From contig OY754980.1 of assembly GCA_963576475.1 (NCBI GenBank), forward strand, positions 26,181,486-26,245,485: a DNA stretch of 64,000 nt, given 5' to 3'. The translations under genes were made by a program, and so were the position numbers. Source of the DNA: Molanna angustata (lineage: Eukaryota > Arthropoda > Insecta > Trichoptera > Molannidae). Below, piece by piece: positions 33,039-44,673 of the stretch (the first letter of the stretch is position 1; each line of letters opens with the position of its first letter). A model generated the notes under the pieces. It saw nothing but the letters and a program-made list of their open reading frames with translations. It was not told the origin of the DNA and did not search any database.

Positions 33039-33791
33039 TACGTCTTTAACGAGCTGTACTAGTTGAGGTACCTATCTATTGTCTATAGAGCGAGTGGCTC
33101 CGCACTACATTTACGAATTGTGTCAAACGAATGTGCCACCAGAATGGCGCCCAAAATTAAGATGGTCAGAATCACAGAATAACAATCAAGAGAAGCCACA
33201 ATAGAGGAAGAAGAATGAGGAAAAAAGCAGATTTAAATTTGTTACGGTAAAGCAGCACTCATGTCAATGTCGTCAACTATCGCGTCATTCGACATCGACA
33301 TACAGGCGTAGGCTCGTATTATAGGGCGCTTGTTACCAAAGGGAATCTGCAAAATAAGTGATAGGTAATGGAGACCACATAATTAGGGAATCAAAGTAAG
33401 GGATACCTACTGCGACTGATTGGAAAAGATTGAGGTTCGGCGATCGAGGTATCGGCCGAAAACAGATTTCGTGGTTAAAGAATATCCATAAATATAGGTA
33501 AGTGTGCGAGGGGAATTGGATAGTAATTCGAATTGTCTGGAGATCCTGACATTGATAACATAATAAGAATAACGAGGAGACATAAACGTTTGTGTGGTGC
33601 AAAATTTGGCATATTTGATACCTATGTTTCGATCATTCATATAACTGGTATGAGTGCTACATCCACAGAACTCTTCATTCGATGTCTTTACCAGACCGTC
33701 CATTTCTCTGAAACACGCTTCTCAGATTCAGAGTCCCTAACTAAAATAGGTATAACAATCTGATATATTGAAATACAAATAGGTTAGTTAC

Positions 33792-33964
33792 CTGATGTTG
33801 GTCATGTGTGTGGTGTTGATGGTGATGATGGTTGTGTTGTGTCGGTAGGTAGGCGGCGGGTGGTGGGGGTGGACCGTAGGGCTGAAGGAAGGGAGGGGGA
33901 CTCCCCCCGCCACCTCCCCCTCCTCCACCGTTTCCGCCTTGCTGACCTCCCGTCGTATATCCGC
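33792..33964 (-). CDS. pnt: pointed (ETS factor), exon 2: Gly/Pro/His-rich
   Basis: A 173-bp exon that completes a split Gly codon and encodes residues 30-87: GYTTGGQQGGN, a run of nine Gly, SPPPFLQPYGPPPPP, AAYLPTQHN and a His-rich end HHHHQHHTHDQHQ. Acceptor TTTCAG, donor GTAACT; phase 1 in, phase 0 out. It is the first exon that could be shared with other pnt isoforms starting further upstream. The long frame in another register over the same span is a shadow. Confidence 0.9.
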
Positions 33965-34135
33965 CTGAAACAAAAACAACAATAATTGTTTATTTACAAA
34001 TTATTTTTGGTTGGTATATAGGTCACTAAAGTCATGTACCTACCTAACTAAAAATGCTGTGGTAATAAAAGAGATAAGTAGGTACCTATCTTGGGAAATT
34101 TAAAGCTATTTTATCTATTTTTTATTTTATATGCT

Positions 34136-34340
34136 TCTCGGGCAACTAACAGGTACTATGTCAAATAATTATTTAACACGCACCCAATAACAAGTTGCCA
34201 CATTCTGGAGACTTACGATATTAATCGTCTCACAGATCCAGACTGAAAACACAATTTTAAAAACTGTGTCTCCACCGGGAATCGAACCCGGGACCCTTGG
34301 ATCAGCAGTCAGATATCCAACCAACTGAGCCACGAGGGCC
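34136..34340 (-). mobile_element. tRNA-derived SINE (family A), full length
   Basis: The best copy of the family. On the minus strand: GGCCCTCGTGGCTCAGTTGG with the A box, GGGTTCGATTCCCGGTGGAG with the B box, then the GTCTGGATCTGTGAGACGAT body and the TGTTATTGGGTGCGTGTTAA tail. Retroposed by Pol III transcription and a partner LINE, as known for tRNA SINEs. Confidence 0.88.
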
Positions 34341-34358
34341 TATCTTGTTCCTCTATAG

Positions 34359-34550
34359 CAGTGATTCCCTAACTATGGAACGCGACATTTTTTCCTATAA
34401 TTAATAAATGATAATGTTGACATAAACAGTTGTTGCAGTTTTTATTACTTTACCATTTTGAAGGTTTTTTTAACGGTTACAGTTCAGTGGTACGCTACTG
34501 ATTTATAATTTCGTGTGTGGTACGCGAAATTAAAAGTTTGGGAACCACTG
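34359..34550. mobile_element. hAT MITE, 192 bp
   Basis: Ends CAGTGATTCCCTAACT and AGTTTGGGAACCACTG (imperfect inverted repeats) are flanked by identical 8-mers CTCTATAG (34351-34358 and 34551-34558). No ORF. Confidence 0.9.
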
Positions 34551-35469
34551 CTCTATAGCATGAAATGCTTAGGAAATTTTCCTAAGTTCATAAGATCGTC
34601 TAATGCCAGCTTAACCCGGGTGATTGTTTAAATACGATTGATACGCGTGTAATTGATTCGTTTAAGAGCCTGTCACTGATAGGTACATAGGTATTATGTA
34701 GGTACCATCGAGACATAGGTAGCGATCAGTGTTTTTGTCTTCTTCTATGGCTTTAATTTTATTCAATCAATAAAATATAACTCTTATGTTAATAGTAACA
34801 AAATTTCTTGTTAAAATTAACCGAACTATATAGTGACTAGGTACAATACATTTGGTTTTGTGCAACTAAATGTTTTGTGCACACAGCCAAACAGTACAGT
34901 CATAAACAGATAAATCTTTATTACTAATTACAAAGGTTTGGATAAACGCCTAGGTAGGATGTAGGTAGGTACCTACACATCATCATGAAATTTTACCAAC
35001 AGATCTCCATCGAAAAACTAAATAAATAAAAATATCTAGTAGATAATAGGTCAACCTATCGGAACTGTTCCTGACAACTTTAAAAAAAGATATTCAAATT
35101 ATTCTTTACAGGTCCGCGGCACAGTGACTCATAAAAAAATATGAATGGACGAGAGAGAAAGATGTTTTAATAGTGGGTTCCTTTCCGCCCTTTTGCCCGA
35201 GGCGCGCAGCACGACAGTATAATATAGGTACCTAGGTACATAACTACCTATGTACATCTCTATCGGGCGCGTGCCTTCCTGTCAAATTAGATAACACCTA
35301 CATAGCTACTTACATACATACCTATATCCCGCTTAATATGTACCTAGGTACGTACACATGACTAGACTATACTTACAATCCCATTCACAAGTTACAAGAA
35401 ACACATGTCATTGAATAATCAATCGCAGCACCCATTCACAGTAGACCTTCAACATATACGAACAAGTCG

Positions 35470-35690
35470 CTTTATTAGTTAATACAACAGCCCGACTGTG
35501 GAATGATCTTCCGAATTCTGTGTTTCCACCTTCGTACAACCCGGGTCTTTTTAAAATCTGAATTAATAAACTCTTTTCTAGATTGCAAGCCCCGCCCAAC
35601 GCTACGTAGTGCGCTTCTTCGGAAGAGTACAATGGACCCAAATCCTAATAGCAGGTGTCCCCTACGTAGACATGTTAATAAAAAAAATGT
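35470..35690 (+). pseudogene. Non-LTR retrotransposon 3' end
   Basis: The plus strand reads NTTARLWNDLPNSVFPPSYN and GLFKI before a stop, then an untranslated end with CGCTACGTAGTGCGCTTCTT and a poly-A-like finish. The 'ARLWNDLP' pattern is the C-terminal part of CR1/jockey-type polyproteins. The last ~110 bp recurs inverted at 55216-55330. Confidence 0.65.
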
Positions 35691-35924
35691 TGTGGTCAGC
35701 ACCATACGACTATAGTGAATGCCGACATAAGCACAGACATAGCAAAAGACGCAGAAAGTAAAATAAATGCTACAGAAATGAGATTGCCTATACCTACCTT
35801 CTTTTGTGTATAAACAGATTAAGCAGTAAACAAAATAAGCTTCGTAAATTTAATAAACCCATTTTATTCAATAACAGAAAACAATAAAAATATAGTGAAT
35901 TAGTTATAAACAAATAATGCGTGG

Positions 35925-36445
35925 ACCAAGTTTTAAATATTTAGGAGTAGAGATCTGCAACCACGATGACCTATACACTGAAGTCCGCGAACAAGTCAAT
36001 AAAGCATTTGTCGTATCTGGATGTCTAAAAAATATGATCTGGAAAAATAAACACATGCGTAGGTATTGATAGCAAGGTCAGAATATATAATACATGGGTG
36101 CGACTGATCATGACATACCTAGGTTTGCTGTGGAAACGCGAGAAGATATACTGTACGATCCAAGGGGCTCATATGGGCAGCGGAAATGAAGGTTCTAAGG
36201 TCAATCACGGGAAAAACTCTCCGAGATCGTGTTCGCAATATTGAAATGAGAAAAACATGTAGAATAGAGGACATCGTTCAGTGGAGTAGATCCAGAAGAA
36301 GACATTGGAGGGACCACGTAGCCAGGATGGACAGTGATAGACTTGCGTAGGTATACCTATAGTAGCAAATGAAATTCCTTCTGGTCGCCGTCTACCCCGT
36401 TTGACCCCCCAAGAGATGGAAGTATAGTTGTACTTCGTCATCTCA
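35925..36445 (+). pseudogene. RTE-like reverse transcriptase remnant
   Basis: Broken plus-strand frames give FKYLGVEICNHDDLYTEV, KVRIYNTWVRLIMTYL, AEMKVLRSITGKTLRDRV, IEDIVQWSRSRRRHWRDHVA and GRRLPR. The FKYLG, Y-x-x-(I/V)-x-PxL-x-YG-like, E-M-(K/R)-x-LR-x-x-x-G and WxGHVxRM-like motifs in this order are the C-terminal half of RTE-type non-LTR polymerases. There are frameshifts and stops throughout. Confidence 0.7.
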
Positions 36446-38334
36446 GGAGGCATTAGCTTTTGAATTACCTACAGACTAACTGGTCTACTAAATGAAGAGG
36501 AAGACTCATATTTTGCCCTATAATAAAACTCTAGATTTCTAGAGCTTTAAATCAGGAAAATTATGGCCGATTGACAATTATTCGCTTGGAAAAGTGTTAA
36601 GTAGGTAGGGTACCTACCTACCTGGTACCTACACGTTGTGTTGTTAGACCCTCTGAAGCATGATCTGCATGACGACATCGTAGGTAGGCCATAAAAACCT
36701 GGCTGAGGAGATTAGGAGAAGATAAAAACGAGTAGAAGCAGTTGAAGGAAGCCTATATAGGTAGGTATATGTATCCAGCAGTCGAGGGAAGGAGAAGAAG
36801 GTATCTGCCTTTATAAATAGGTAGGTATTAAAGATTTAATTAAATTAATCCAATCAACAATATATACCTACCTACCTATCTTTGATTATTTGTATCGATG
36901 GTAGGTACCTATCTACAGTTCTTTTTATGGGTTTTGTGTCGACATTGTCTTCTGCATTAGTTACATTCCATCGAGTGATCCGTATAGCAATTAGTTTGGG
37001 TGGTAACAATACCAAGAGAGAAATAGGAAGGTGGGTAGTTTTGATATCTGTGTAATTAGAATGTGTAATGAAACATGCCGAGACATGGAAAGGTGTGAAA
37101 ATTTCAGTCAAACGGTTCATGTCACACGGCTGGTTGCTATAGCCAGATAATAACTATAAGTAGGTACCTACCTATTAAATAGTCACCCAAATCTCCGGTT
37201 TACAATGCGACACTTCCTATCTTTGTCCATCAAACAATGAACAAGTTATACCTACCTTATCCAACTAAGTCTAACAATACAAGCAATAGGCGATCATATT
37301 TGTAATTCTGCGAATAAGTCATATGACGCGTTGAACCTACCTATAGGCAATATGATGATCATTGGGTCAAATGATTGTTAAAAGTCAAGCAAATAAATTT
37401 TCGAGCATTAGATATAGGAAGGAATGTATGTTCATGGATATGTAGGTACCTATTAGGGGCACCAGCTAGGTATTAGGATTTGGGTAGGTAGGTACCTACT
37501 ACGTAGCGTTAGCTCAGGAAAATATTAATTCAGGTTTTAAAAAGATCTGAGTTAAAAGAAGGTGGAAACACACGACCATCTTTTTTTAGGTAGGTAGGTA
37601 GGTACTTACTTTAGGTAAAGTTGTTTGTTGTTATTAAAGTAGGTATAACTAGATATTGTCAAGTCTAGAAATTAGACTTGGTTTTTTTAGTATTTTTCAA
37701 AAATAAAAATAAATATCGCTGCAGGTTGAAAATGATATTAGGAATTTATGCCAGTGAGATATGGACACATCAAAGTATTAATAGTGTGGTTTAAATAATG
37801 TGAAGAGATATAGAATAGGCACCATACCTAGGTAGGTAGGTAGGTACCTATACTTTTCGATTTACCACGAAAAGACATGCAGGCGTATTTTTTTTGTAGG
37901 TAGGTACCTATAGGAAGTTTCACGGGCTTAGTTGAAGTAGCAATTCTTCAAATAGCTATAGCTAGCTAGGTAGGTACCTACCTACCTAGCTATAATCCTA
38001 CTTACCTGGGTAGGTAGGTACTACCCAAGTAGAAGAAGGAACATTTCACAATTCAAATTAAAAATTCGATCCGCAAAACGATAAGCTTCATAATCCGCAC
38101 CAAGTTGGCAACCGTCACTGGAATTTGACATAAAGAAAAATGTCGACCGTTACAAATGATTATTTTCATATCATTTTTCCACCGAATATTAGTAACAGTA
38201 ATATTTCATTTCCCATTAATTCTACACTTTTGGACTGTGTCCAGATACTATGGGTTGGTACCTCGAACATTTGAAAAATAAAAAACTAACGTTCTCTTTC
38301 CAAATTTCAATTTTCTGAATTCAAGAAGTGAAGA

Positions 38335-38475
38335 AAAGATCAGAGGTCGCTCTCCCTCCCGGTCCTCCGACCCGATTGGCCGGAGCGGGAGGGGGGCGGG
38401 GTTTCGGCGGCCAATGGGCGGTCGCCGTCTCGGACCCGCCCACCCGATAACGCGGAGCTCGCAGTGAGATAACAG
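38335..38475. promoter_or_regulatory. GC-rich island with CCAAT and GC boxes inside pnt intron 1
   Basis: Within an AT-rich intron, ~140 bp is strongly GC/CpG-rich and contains GATTGGCC, GGGGCGGGG and GGCCAATGGGC. Inverted CCAAT boxes around a GC box look like a promoter. It could start an alternative pnt transcript (minus strand, towards exon 2) or an antisense RNA. No clear first exon could be pinned to it. Confidence 0.4.
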
Positions 38476-39079
38476 GGACAATCCAAACAACTCTGAATTA
38501 TTTCATTCGCTAATTAAACGAATTTAATTAACAAACGAGACTCGGGCATTACTTTTATGAGATTATTATCGACTTATTATTGATGCGGCAGTAAAAATTA
38601 AATGAAATAACTAGCAGATTTTTATTATCACCGTACAGCATATCTACCTAATAAAAAATGTATAAGTATTTTATATACCTATTATGATCGTGAGAAATTG
38701 ACATAATGGTTGACCGTGAATATAACTAAAACACAATCAAGATAGAGGATACTTACCTACATATTCTTCGACGTTTTGTTTTATTCGTGCTTATGTGGTT
38801 ATCTAATGGGTTTTTTACATTTCATTGTAGGTACCTACCTATATCTACCTACCTAATGTAAAAAAAATCTTAATTCATTATAACCCTAAGAAAATATGTA
38901 ATTGATATAATAAAACTAATTAAAAAAATCATTTATACGAAATACCTATCTAGGTAGGTACATGCTTTCAACACAATATTTTACTCTTTGAACTTTTCTT
39001 TGAACAAATAGAAGAGTGAGTCCTTATTCAAAAGATGTACATAATAAATAATAATAAATCTGATAATTCGACCGTTGTT

Positions 39080-39215
39080 CGATTCCCAGCAGCGGAGAAA
39101 TTTATTCCAATTCATTTCTAACGCAAATCTTATTTCTCTGGACTCGAAACAGTGCTGGTTAGTTGGAAAATAGTTACCATCTTGTCAATAAACTCGCCAC
39201 TTGCACAGGGTAATA
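39080..39215 (+). mobile_element. SINE (family C)
   Basis: GTTCGATTCCCAGCAGCGGA (B-box-like) is followed by a body with TATTTCTCTGGACTCGAAAC and the tail CAATAAACTCGCCACTTGCA. A related copy spans 44463-44625. Confidence 0.55.
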
Positions 39216-40439
39216 ACTCAAATATGTACATACCTACAAGAAGGTAGTTATATAAAAAACGTATTTGTTGAGATATCAGCAGATCAAAATTGTCACATTC
39301 TAAGAAGCCTCAAATAGATCGTCATATAGGTAGGTCGCTTTGATAGGTAGGTAGGTATGCTTTCCTTAAAAATGAGGATATAACTACGTCATAACTAATA
39401 TCAAGAACATAAAAGGCACTTAATGTAGATACCATACCATATCACCATTTCCCTATTTGTGGTAGGCAGAGAGTTGCGAACGCCAGAATTCTCTATCTTG
39501 ACATACATTTCTCGATTCATTCACGTCCATGCATCGTCTCATACACACTCTTCTGTTATTCTTACTTCTAACGTCTCCACACTGAAAAAAAATGTGACCA
39601 CCGAGCTGGCTTTCTGCGTTTTTAGCCAAACCTTTGTTATCAGTAATAAAATTTAATATATTTATGACTGTAGGTACTGTTTGGTTAAGCGCACAAAATA
39701 TTTAGTAGCACAAAACGAATTGTTATGTTGTTCGGTTAATTTTAACATATTTTTTTTCAGTGCATATTTCAAAATTCCATTTGTGTGTTCGTGCCAACTT
39801 TTCCTTTGCCGACCTCTACATACTTTGACTTAGGTAATGTAGGAAGATATATTATAGATATTATTGATGAGTAGGTACCTAAGATTTGTTTTTTTCCTTC
39901 TTAATTTAAATGTAGTCTATAATAGGAACCATATGACAATTTTGAACCACACCACCTGTTGATCTATACTGCAACTAACCATCAGACTTTACCTAATTTC
40001 AGCAAAGCCAACGATGGAGATTCTAAGAAACGGTTAATTAATATCTATCTATTTTGGTAGATACCTACACATCTATATTATAGGATCAAAAACTGAAAGA
40101 TGAATGAATCGTTAAAGCACGATATGCAGATATGTACCTACCTAGGTAGGTTCTACATAAAATATACACACACATGTTGCGTCTTATATTACCATATGGG
40201 GTGATCCTTAGATATAATTTATTATGATACTCGAGGGGAACTTAGTGAGTTTAAATATTTAAAATGTCTAACAAGAAAAACACACGAGAGTTGCTTTAAA
40301 GAATAAAAGTGAAGATTCAATTGGTTGATTTGCTGCTGATAGATAGGTACCTATTAGAAATAATCTACTAACAAATACATTTTTATAAACTGGAATTATT
40401 TTTTTATTAATAATGAATAGGTACCTATGTACCAAATAT

Positions 40440-40512
40440 ATGGGTTCGAAACCCTGGTTAGTTGGAAAAAATACAATATGGCAATAAACTCGCCATTTGT
40501 ACAGGGTGCTAG
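40440..40512 (+). repeat. SINE family C tail
   Basis: The tail ATGGCAATAAACTCGCCATT followed by TGTACAGGGTGC, with CCCTGGTTAGTTGG just before it, matches the end of the 39080 copy. Confidence 0.55.
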
Positions 40513-40558
40513 AAAGAGTAGGTAGGTATACCTATTATTTATTTAGATACCTATTATT

Positions 40559-40730
40559 TGGATGGGTCGATGGCAGAGCGGTTAGCGTACCTACTGGGTT
40601 AGTACCTAATCCAGTGGTCGCGAGTTCGAATCCTGCCTCGACCGATCTCGTTCACCTATAGCACAAGCATTTATACTTAGTTTAGGGAATGTAGGAAGAT
40701 GTTTATGTACTTGTAAAACAAGGGCATATT
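40559..40730 (+). mobile_element. tRNA-derived SINE (family B)
   Basis: The head GGATGGGTCGATGGCAGAGC has the Pol III A box and CGCGAGTTCGAATCCTGCCT the B box; the body has CGTTCACCTATAGCACAAGC and GTACTTGTAAAACAAGGGCA. A copy at 62308 shares everything from the middle of the head onward. Confidence 0.85.
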
Positions 40731-41859
40731 CATTTTTTTTCTTTAAAAAAATACAACTATACCTATTTATAAACCGTTGAAACATAATTTACCTATTGGT
40801 TAAGTCGATTGACTTTTGTATCAAATAAAAAAAAACACCATTATAGGTAGGTATCCTGTTTAGATAGATAGGTACCTACCTAATTTTAAGAAATTGCCAT
40901 TAGGAAATTAATTATCATTTTAGCAAAAAAAAAATAATTAGGTACCTACTTACTTAACTACAATACGTTTCAATTAAAAAAATGAATAAAAACAGAAGTA
41001 GGTACCTACCTACCTACATACGCAAGGGTTTAAAAGAAAATCATATGTGCATGATAAGATAGGAATGTCTGAGGTTCAGTTCTCTCAACTACCTACTTAT
41101 TCAGATATTTTTTCAATGATCATTGATATCACGATTCCCTCAAAATATGGTAAGATTTAAATGTTTGTCTATCAAAATATTTATTTGAGTGGTTAGGTTG
41201 GTATCTACACTAAAATAAAAAGTTTCAAATGACAACTCAATAAACTTTCAGTAAAACAAGACTGGATGATAAATTAAAAGTAGGTAGGTATCGATTACCA
41301 ACGAGTTGGAAAGCTTGATCAAGCACGAAGACCATTTGCCAGATATCTACAGTAAGCTAACTGCTTCCAACCCTCGTTTCTATAACTACCTGTTGCAAGG
41401 AGAGGAAAGGAACATTGACCATATGGCAAGTAGGACTTAAGGGATAGGAACATATGTCAAAGTTAACTTATACATACCTACCTACATACCTTCACATATC
41501 TATGCTAGGAAAGACGGAAAACTTCTAATAAAATATTATCCTTGTGGGGATTTTGGAGACCTACAATAATTCCTTAATCGTCAATGAAATAAGGAATTTA
41601 TTCCAAATTGTGCTGTTTTGGGACTATTCGTAACTGCGACCATAATGTTTCGTTTTCACAAAAAAAATTCTTTGAGTATGAGACTAAATTGTTACTACAG
41701 AAGTTGTAATGTTTTCATCAAAATAAAACATATCTAATTTATAATTTACTGCAGTAATTTAATTTATAATTTACTGCAGTGATTAGATTCCTACTTCATT
41801 AAAAAACTAATGGTTTTGTGATTGGAATTCCAGAATGAGAGATTGGTAATTTATTTATT

Positions 41860-42050
41860 TTTTACTCCTCACTAACCCAAGGGGATATAGTGGGGAGTTA
41901 TGATTTCGCAATTTTTAAGGGTATTTTTTTATTGCAGATTATCAACTAGCATCATGCTAAGATTGTATTCTGAAAGTTTCATCACAATGTATCTGTGTGT
42001 GTGTGTGCTATGTGCTGTGTGCTATGTACGGCGTGTTTATTATACTTTAC
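41860..42050 (-). repeat. Dispersed repeat ('ACTCCTCACTAACCCAAGGG')
   Basis: The segment contains ATCAACTAGCATCATGCTAA and TTCTGAAAGTTTCATCACAA; the copy at 49180-49390 has the same blocks as the reverse complement, and 6395-6460 is one end. It ends in a (TG)n run near 41990. Class unknown. Confidence 0.6.
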
Positions 42051-42790
42051 CGATTATAGACTTAAGTAGGTAGGTACCTACTCATTCGATTCTTTTCAAA
42101 TTTTGCAAATTTGTATATCTGTTACTCACTAAGATCCCATTAGATTTTGAAGGATATCTGAATAGTGCTTCTCATTTTTTTCAACTGTCAAATATTTCAG
42201 AGTGACCTCAAGCTCAGGAAACTTAAAATATGAAATTTTTATTTTCAAATTGAAAAAAAGGCACACCACTTTCATAAAATGGCATCGAAGAGTTATCAAG
42301 TTTTCATAATAAAATATTGAAATAAAAAATAATTTAACAAACTCATTTCATGAAAGGCTGAATATTTTCCATACTAAATTTGAATACTTTATAGAATGAC
42401 TCGTTAGTGAGTTTAAACCCACTGGTTTAAAAGATGAATTAAATTTTGAAAGAAATTGTAAGTACCTACCTAAACGTTGATTAGGTACCTACATCAATAA
42501 GAAGTCATTTTTATTTAAATCTTGGAGGGTATTTAAAGAATGTGACACTTTATTAGAAACCTAAGTACCTACCTACCTACTTACGTATAGCAAAATATTT
42601 ATAAAATTAAATATTTAGGTAGGTAAGTTTAATATTTATATTCAATAGAAATTGATTTAGAATAAAAAGTTTTATTTTTATAGAAATTATTTTAACTATA
42701 GGGCCCTACTTCATACGAACTCATAAATATATGAAAACTGGAAACTTAACAAGAAAATATTTGACTTACAAACAGACCATGTTTTTAAAA

Positions 42791-42850
42791 AGAGTAGGTA
42801 CCTATAATTAAGAGTAGGTACCTATAATTAAGAGTAGGTACCTATAATTA
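42791..42850 (+). repeat. 20-bp triplication
   Basis: Three exact tandem copies of AGAGTAGGTACCTATAATTA. Each unit contains the palindrome TAGGTACCTA. Confidence 0.95.
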
Positions 42851-43369
42851 AGTTAAAAAAAATAAAAAAGGGTAATATACTTAACTATTTTATATTTTTT
42901 TACTATCTATGAATCTATTAAAAACAACACAATTGTTTATTCTCTCTTTTTGACATCAATCAATGTGTCTTGATAAAAGATTTTAAACAAGCACAGTATT
43001 TTAATATTGTCATGCCAAAATATGATGAAACTATGAAGATAAATAAAGTATTTAAAAGAGATAGCTATCATTCATACATTGTCTTAAAAAACACGCGAGC
43101 TACGACTGAATATCAACAGGTGGCACATAATTCACAACAAATTAGATGGAAGAATGGAATCTCTCATAGTGCGATGAAAAGTTATTATTTTTTTTGTTAT
43201 ACGTCTAAGAATTATAATAGTTTATAACTTATTTTTTGACTCGTGCAAAACCTATGGTTGACAATACCTATTTAAAATTTGGAACACAAAATTAACAGCT
43301 AAATTATGCACGATTCAATTCTTACATTATGTTATTCAATAATTCATTTCAAATTTGGAATACGAAAAA

Positions 43370-43704
43370 CCATAGATTTATTATAATATAGTAGATGTCG
43401 AAGTTAGCAAATTTTGTATGAATCGAAGTGAGGGGATTTTTGACGTTTTGGTTGACAGACCACATCGTTTTTCTATAGAGAATAACGACTAATGTGAATT
43501 GTTTTCGGATTTATTTGTAGAAAAAAAACACTTTGTTTATAAAGATTTAGAGAACAGTTATCTAGGATGTGTTGAAATGTAAGGAAAACTGAAATATGTT
43601 GCCAACCAAAACGTCAAACGCGCGATATTCCATGACTCACTTTTTGCACGGAGTAGGTAGGTAGGTACTACATCTCCATAGTATATTATAATAAAAATCT
43701 ATGG
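43370..43704. mobile_element. MITE, 335 bp
   Basis: Ends CCATAGATTTATTATAATAT and the complement of ATATTATAATAAAAATCTAT are inverted repeats of about 30 bp with TAGATGT just inside. A lone end lies at 6312-6345. Confidence 0.75.
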
Positions 43705-44462
43705 GAAAAACACTTTTATTTGAATTTACAATCGAAATAAATTTAGAACACAAAACTACAAGAAATATTAAGTAGGTAGGTACCTACGTACGACTGAAAA
43801 TTGTAATCATTATTGCCTGGCAACATTTTAAATTTATAACATAAAATATAGATATTACGATTTAAATTACATTACCTACATTACATAATGCGATCACAAT
43901 TCATTATTGTTTGAAATGATTCATGTAGGTACCTACCTACAATAATAATTATTGGTGTAATTATTCAAAATGGCTAGACCACGAAATGACAAAGTTTCAA
44001 ATTTGAAACAAAACATTCAAAACAAAACGGGGTTTTTTATTCCCGCGAAAAATCGTATTTGAAATGGAAAAAAAGCGAATTTGAATTTGGAACGGCGGAC
44101 TAGCATAGCTACATACACACAGACGATATCATAGCAGGTGGTTCCGAGCACCTGCCGACAAGTGAAGTAACCAACACATGCGCACGCAGACGACGAGAAT
44201 TAATACATACATACATTGATACATGTACACAGATAGGTTTTATATACGATTGTATTAGTGTATTTTAGCTGCGTTCGTGATGCATTTATTTAATCGCAGT
44301 AAAAGAACGAGATTCTAAATATGATATTATATATTATATTCTATACCCACAACGCGAAAAGCAAATAAATTTAACGCAGCTAGGATTGTTAAATACTTAT
44401 TTGATTAACAAAAAAAAATATAAAATATATACATCTAAAGTATCCCCAATCAACTTCATCAA

Positions 44463-44625
44463 GCGTCCTGGGTTCTATTCCTAGCGGAGGAGAAATAAAT
44501 TAAAATTTATTTCTCACGTAAATCTCGTTTTTTCTGGGCTGAAAACACTGGATATTTTTGTCAGAAATTTCAATATTGCAATAAACTCGCTACTTGTTTA
44601 CATGTAGTGTTAGGAAGTGGTAAAT
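44463..44625 (+). mobile_element. SINE (family C)
   Basis: CCTGGGTTCTATTCCTAGCG (B-box-like), ATTTATTTCTCACGTAAATC and the tail GCAATAAACTCGCTACTTGT, in the same order as at 39080-39215. Confidence 0.55.
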
Positions 44626-44641
44626 AATTAGGCACTTCAGT

Positions 44642-44673
44642 CTGATGAGGGAGCAGTTAGCTCTGAAACCGGT
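44642..44673 (+). ncRNA. Hammerhead-like motif (CTGATGA - stem - GAAA)
   Basis: CTGATGA at 44642-44648 is followed by a stem-loop (GAGC-AGTTA-GCTC) and GAAAC at 44665-44669, the two conserved strands of the hammerhead ribozyme core with stem II between them. No convincing stem III pairing and cleavage triplet could be assigned upstream or downstream, so it is more likely a decayed Penelope-like retroelement copy than an active ribozyme. Confidence 0.35.

Noticed and set aside
33407..33763. Overlapping frames on both strands in pnt intron 2
   Set aside because: No motif and no splice logic; they are intronic chance frames.
34265..34340. tRNA gene on the minus strand
   Set aside because: A and B boxes are present but continue into the SINE body that recurs at other loci; no proper acceptor stem is formed.
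38248..38490. 80-codon minus-strand frame across the GC island
   Set aside because: GC-rich DNA has few stops; no conserved motif or compatible splice donor in that frame could be supported.
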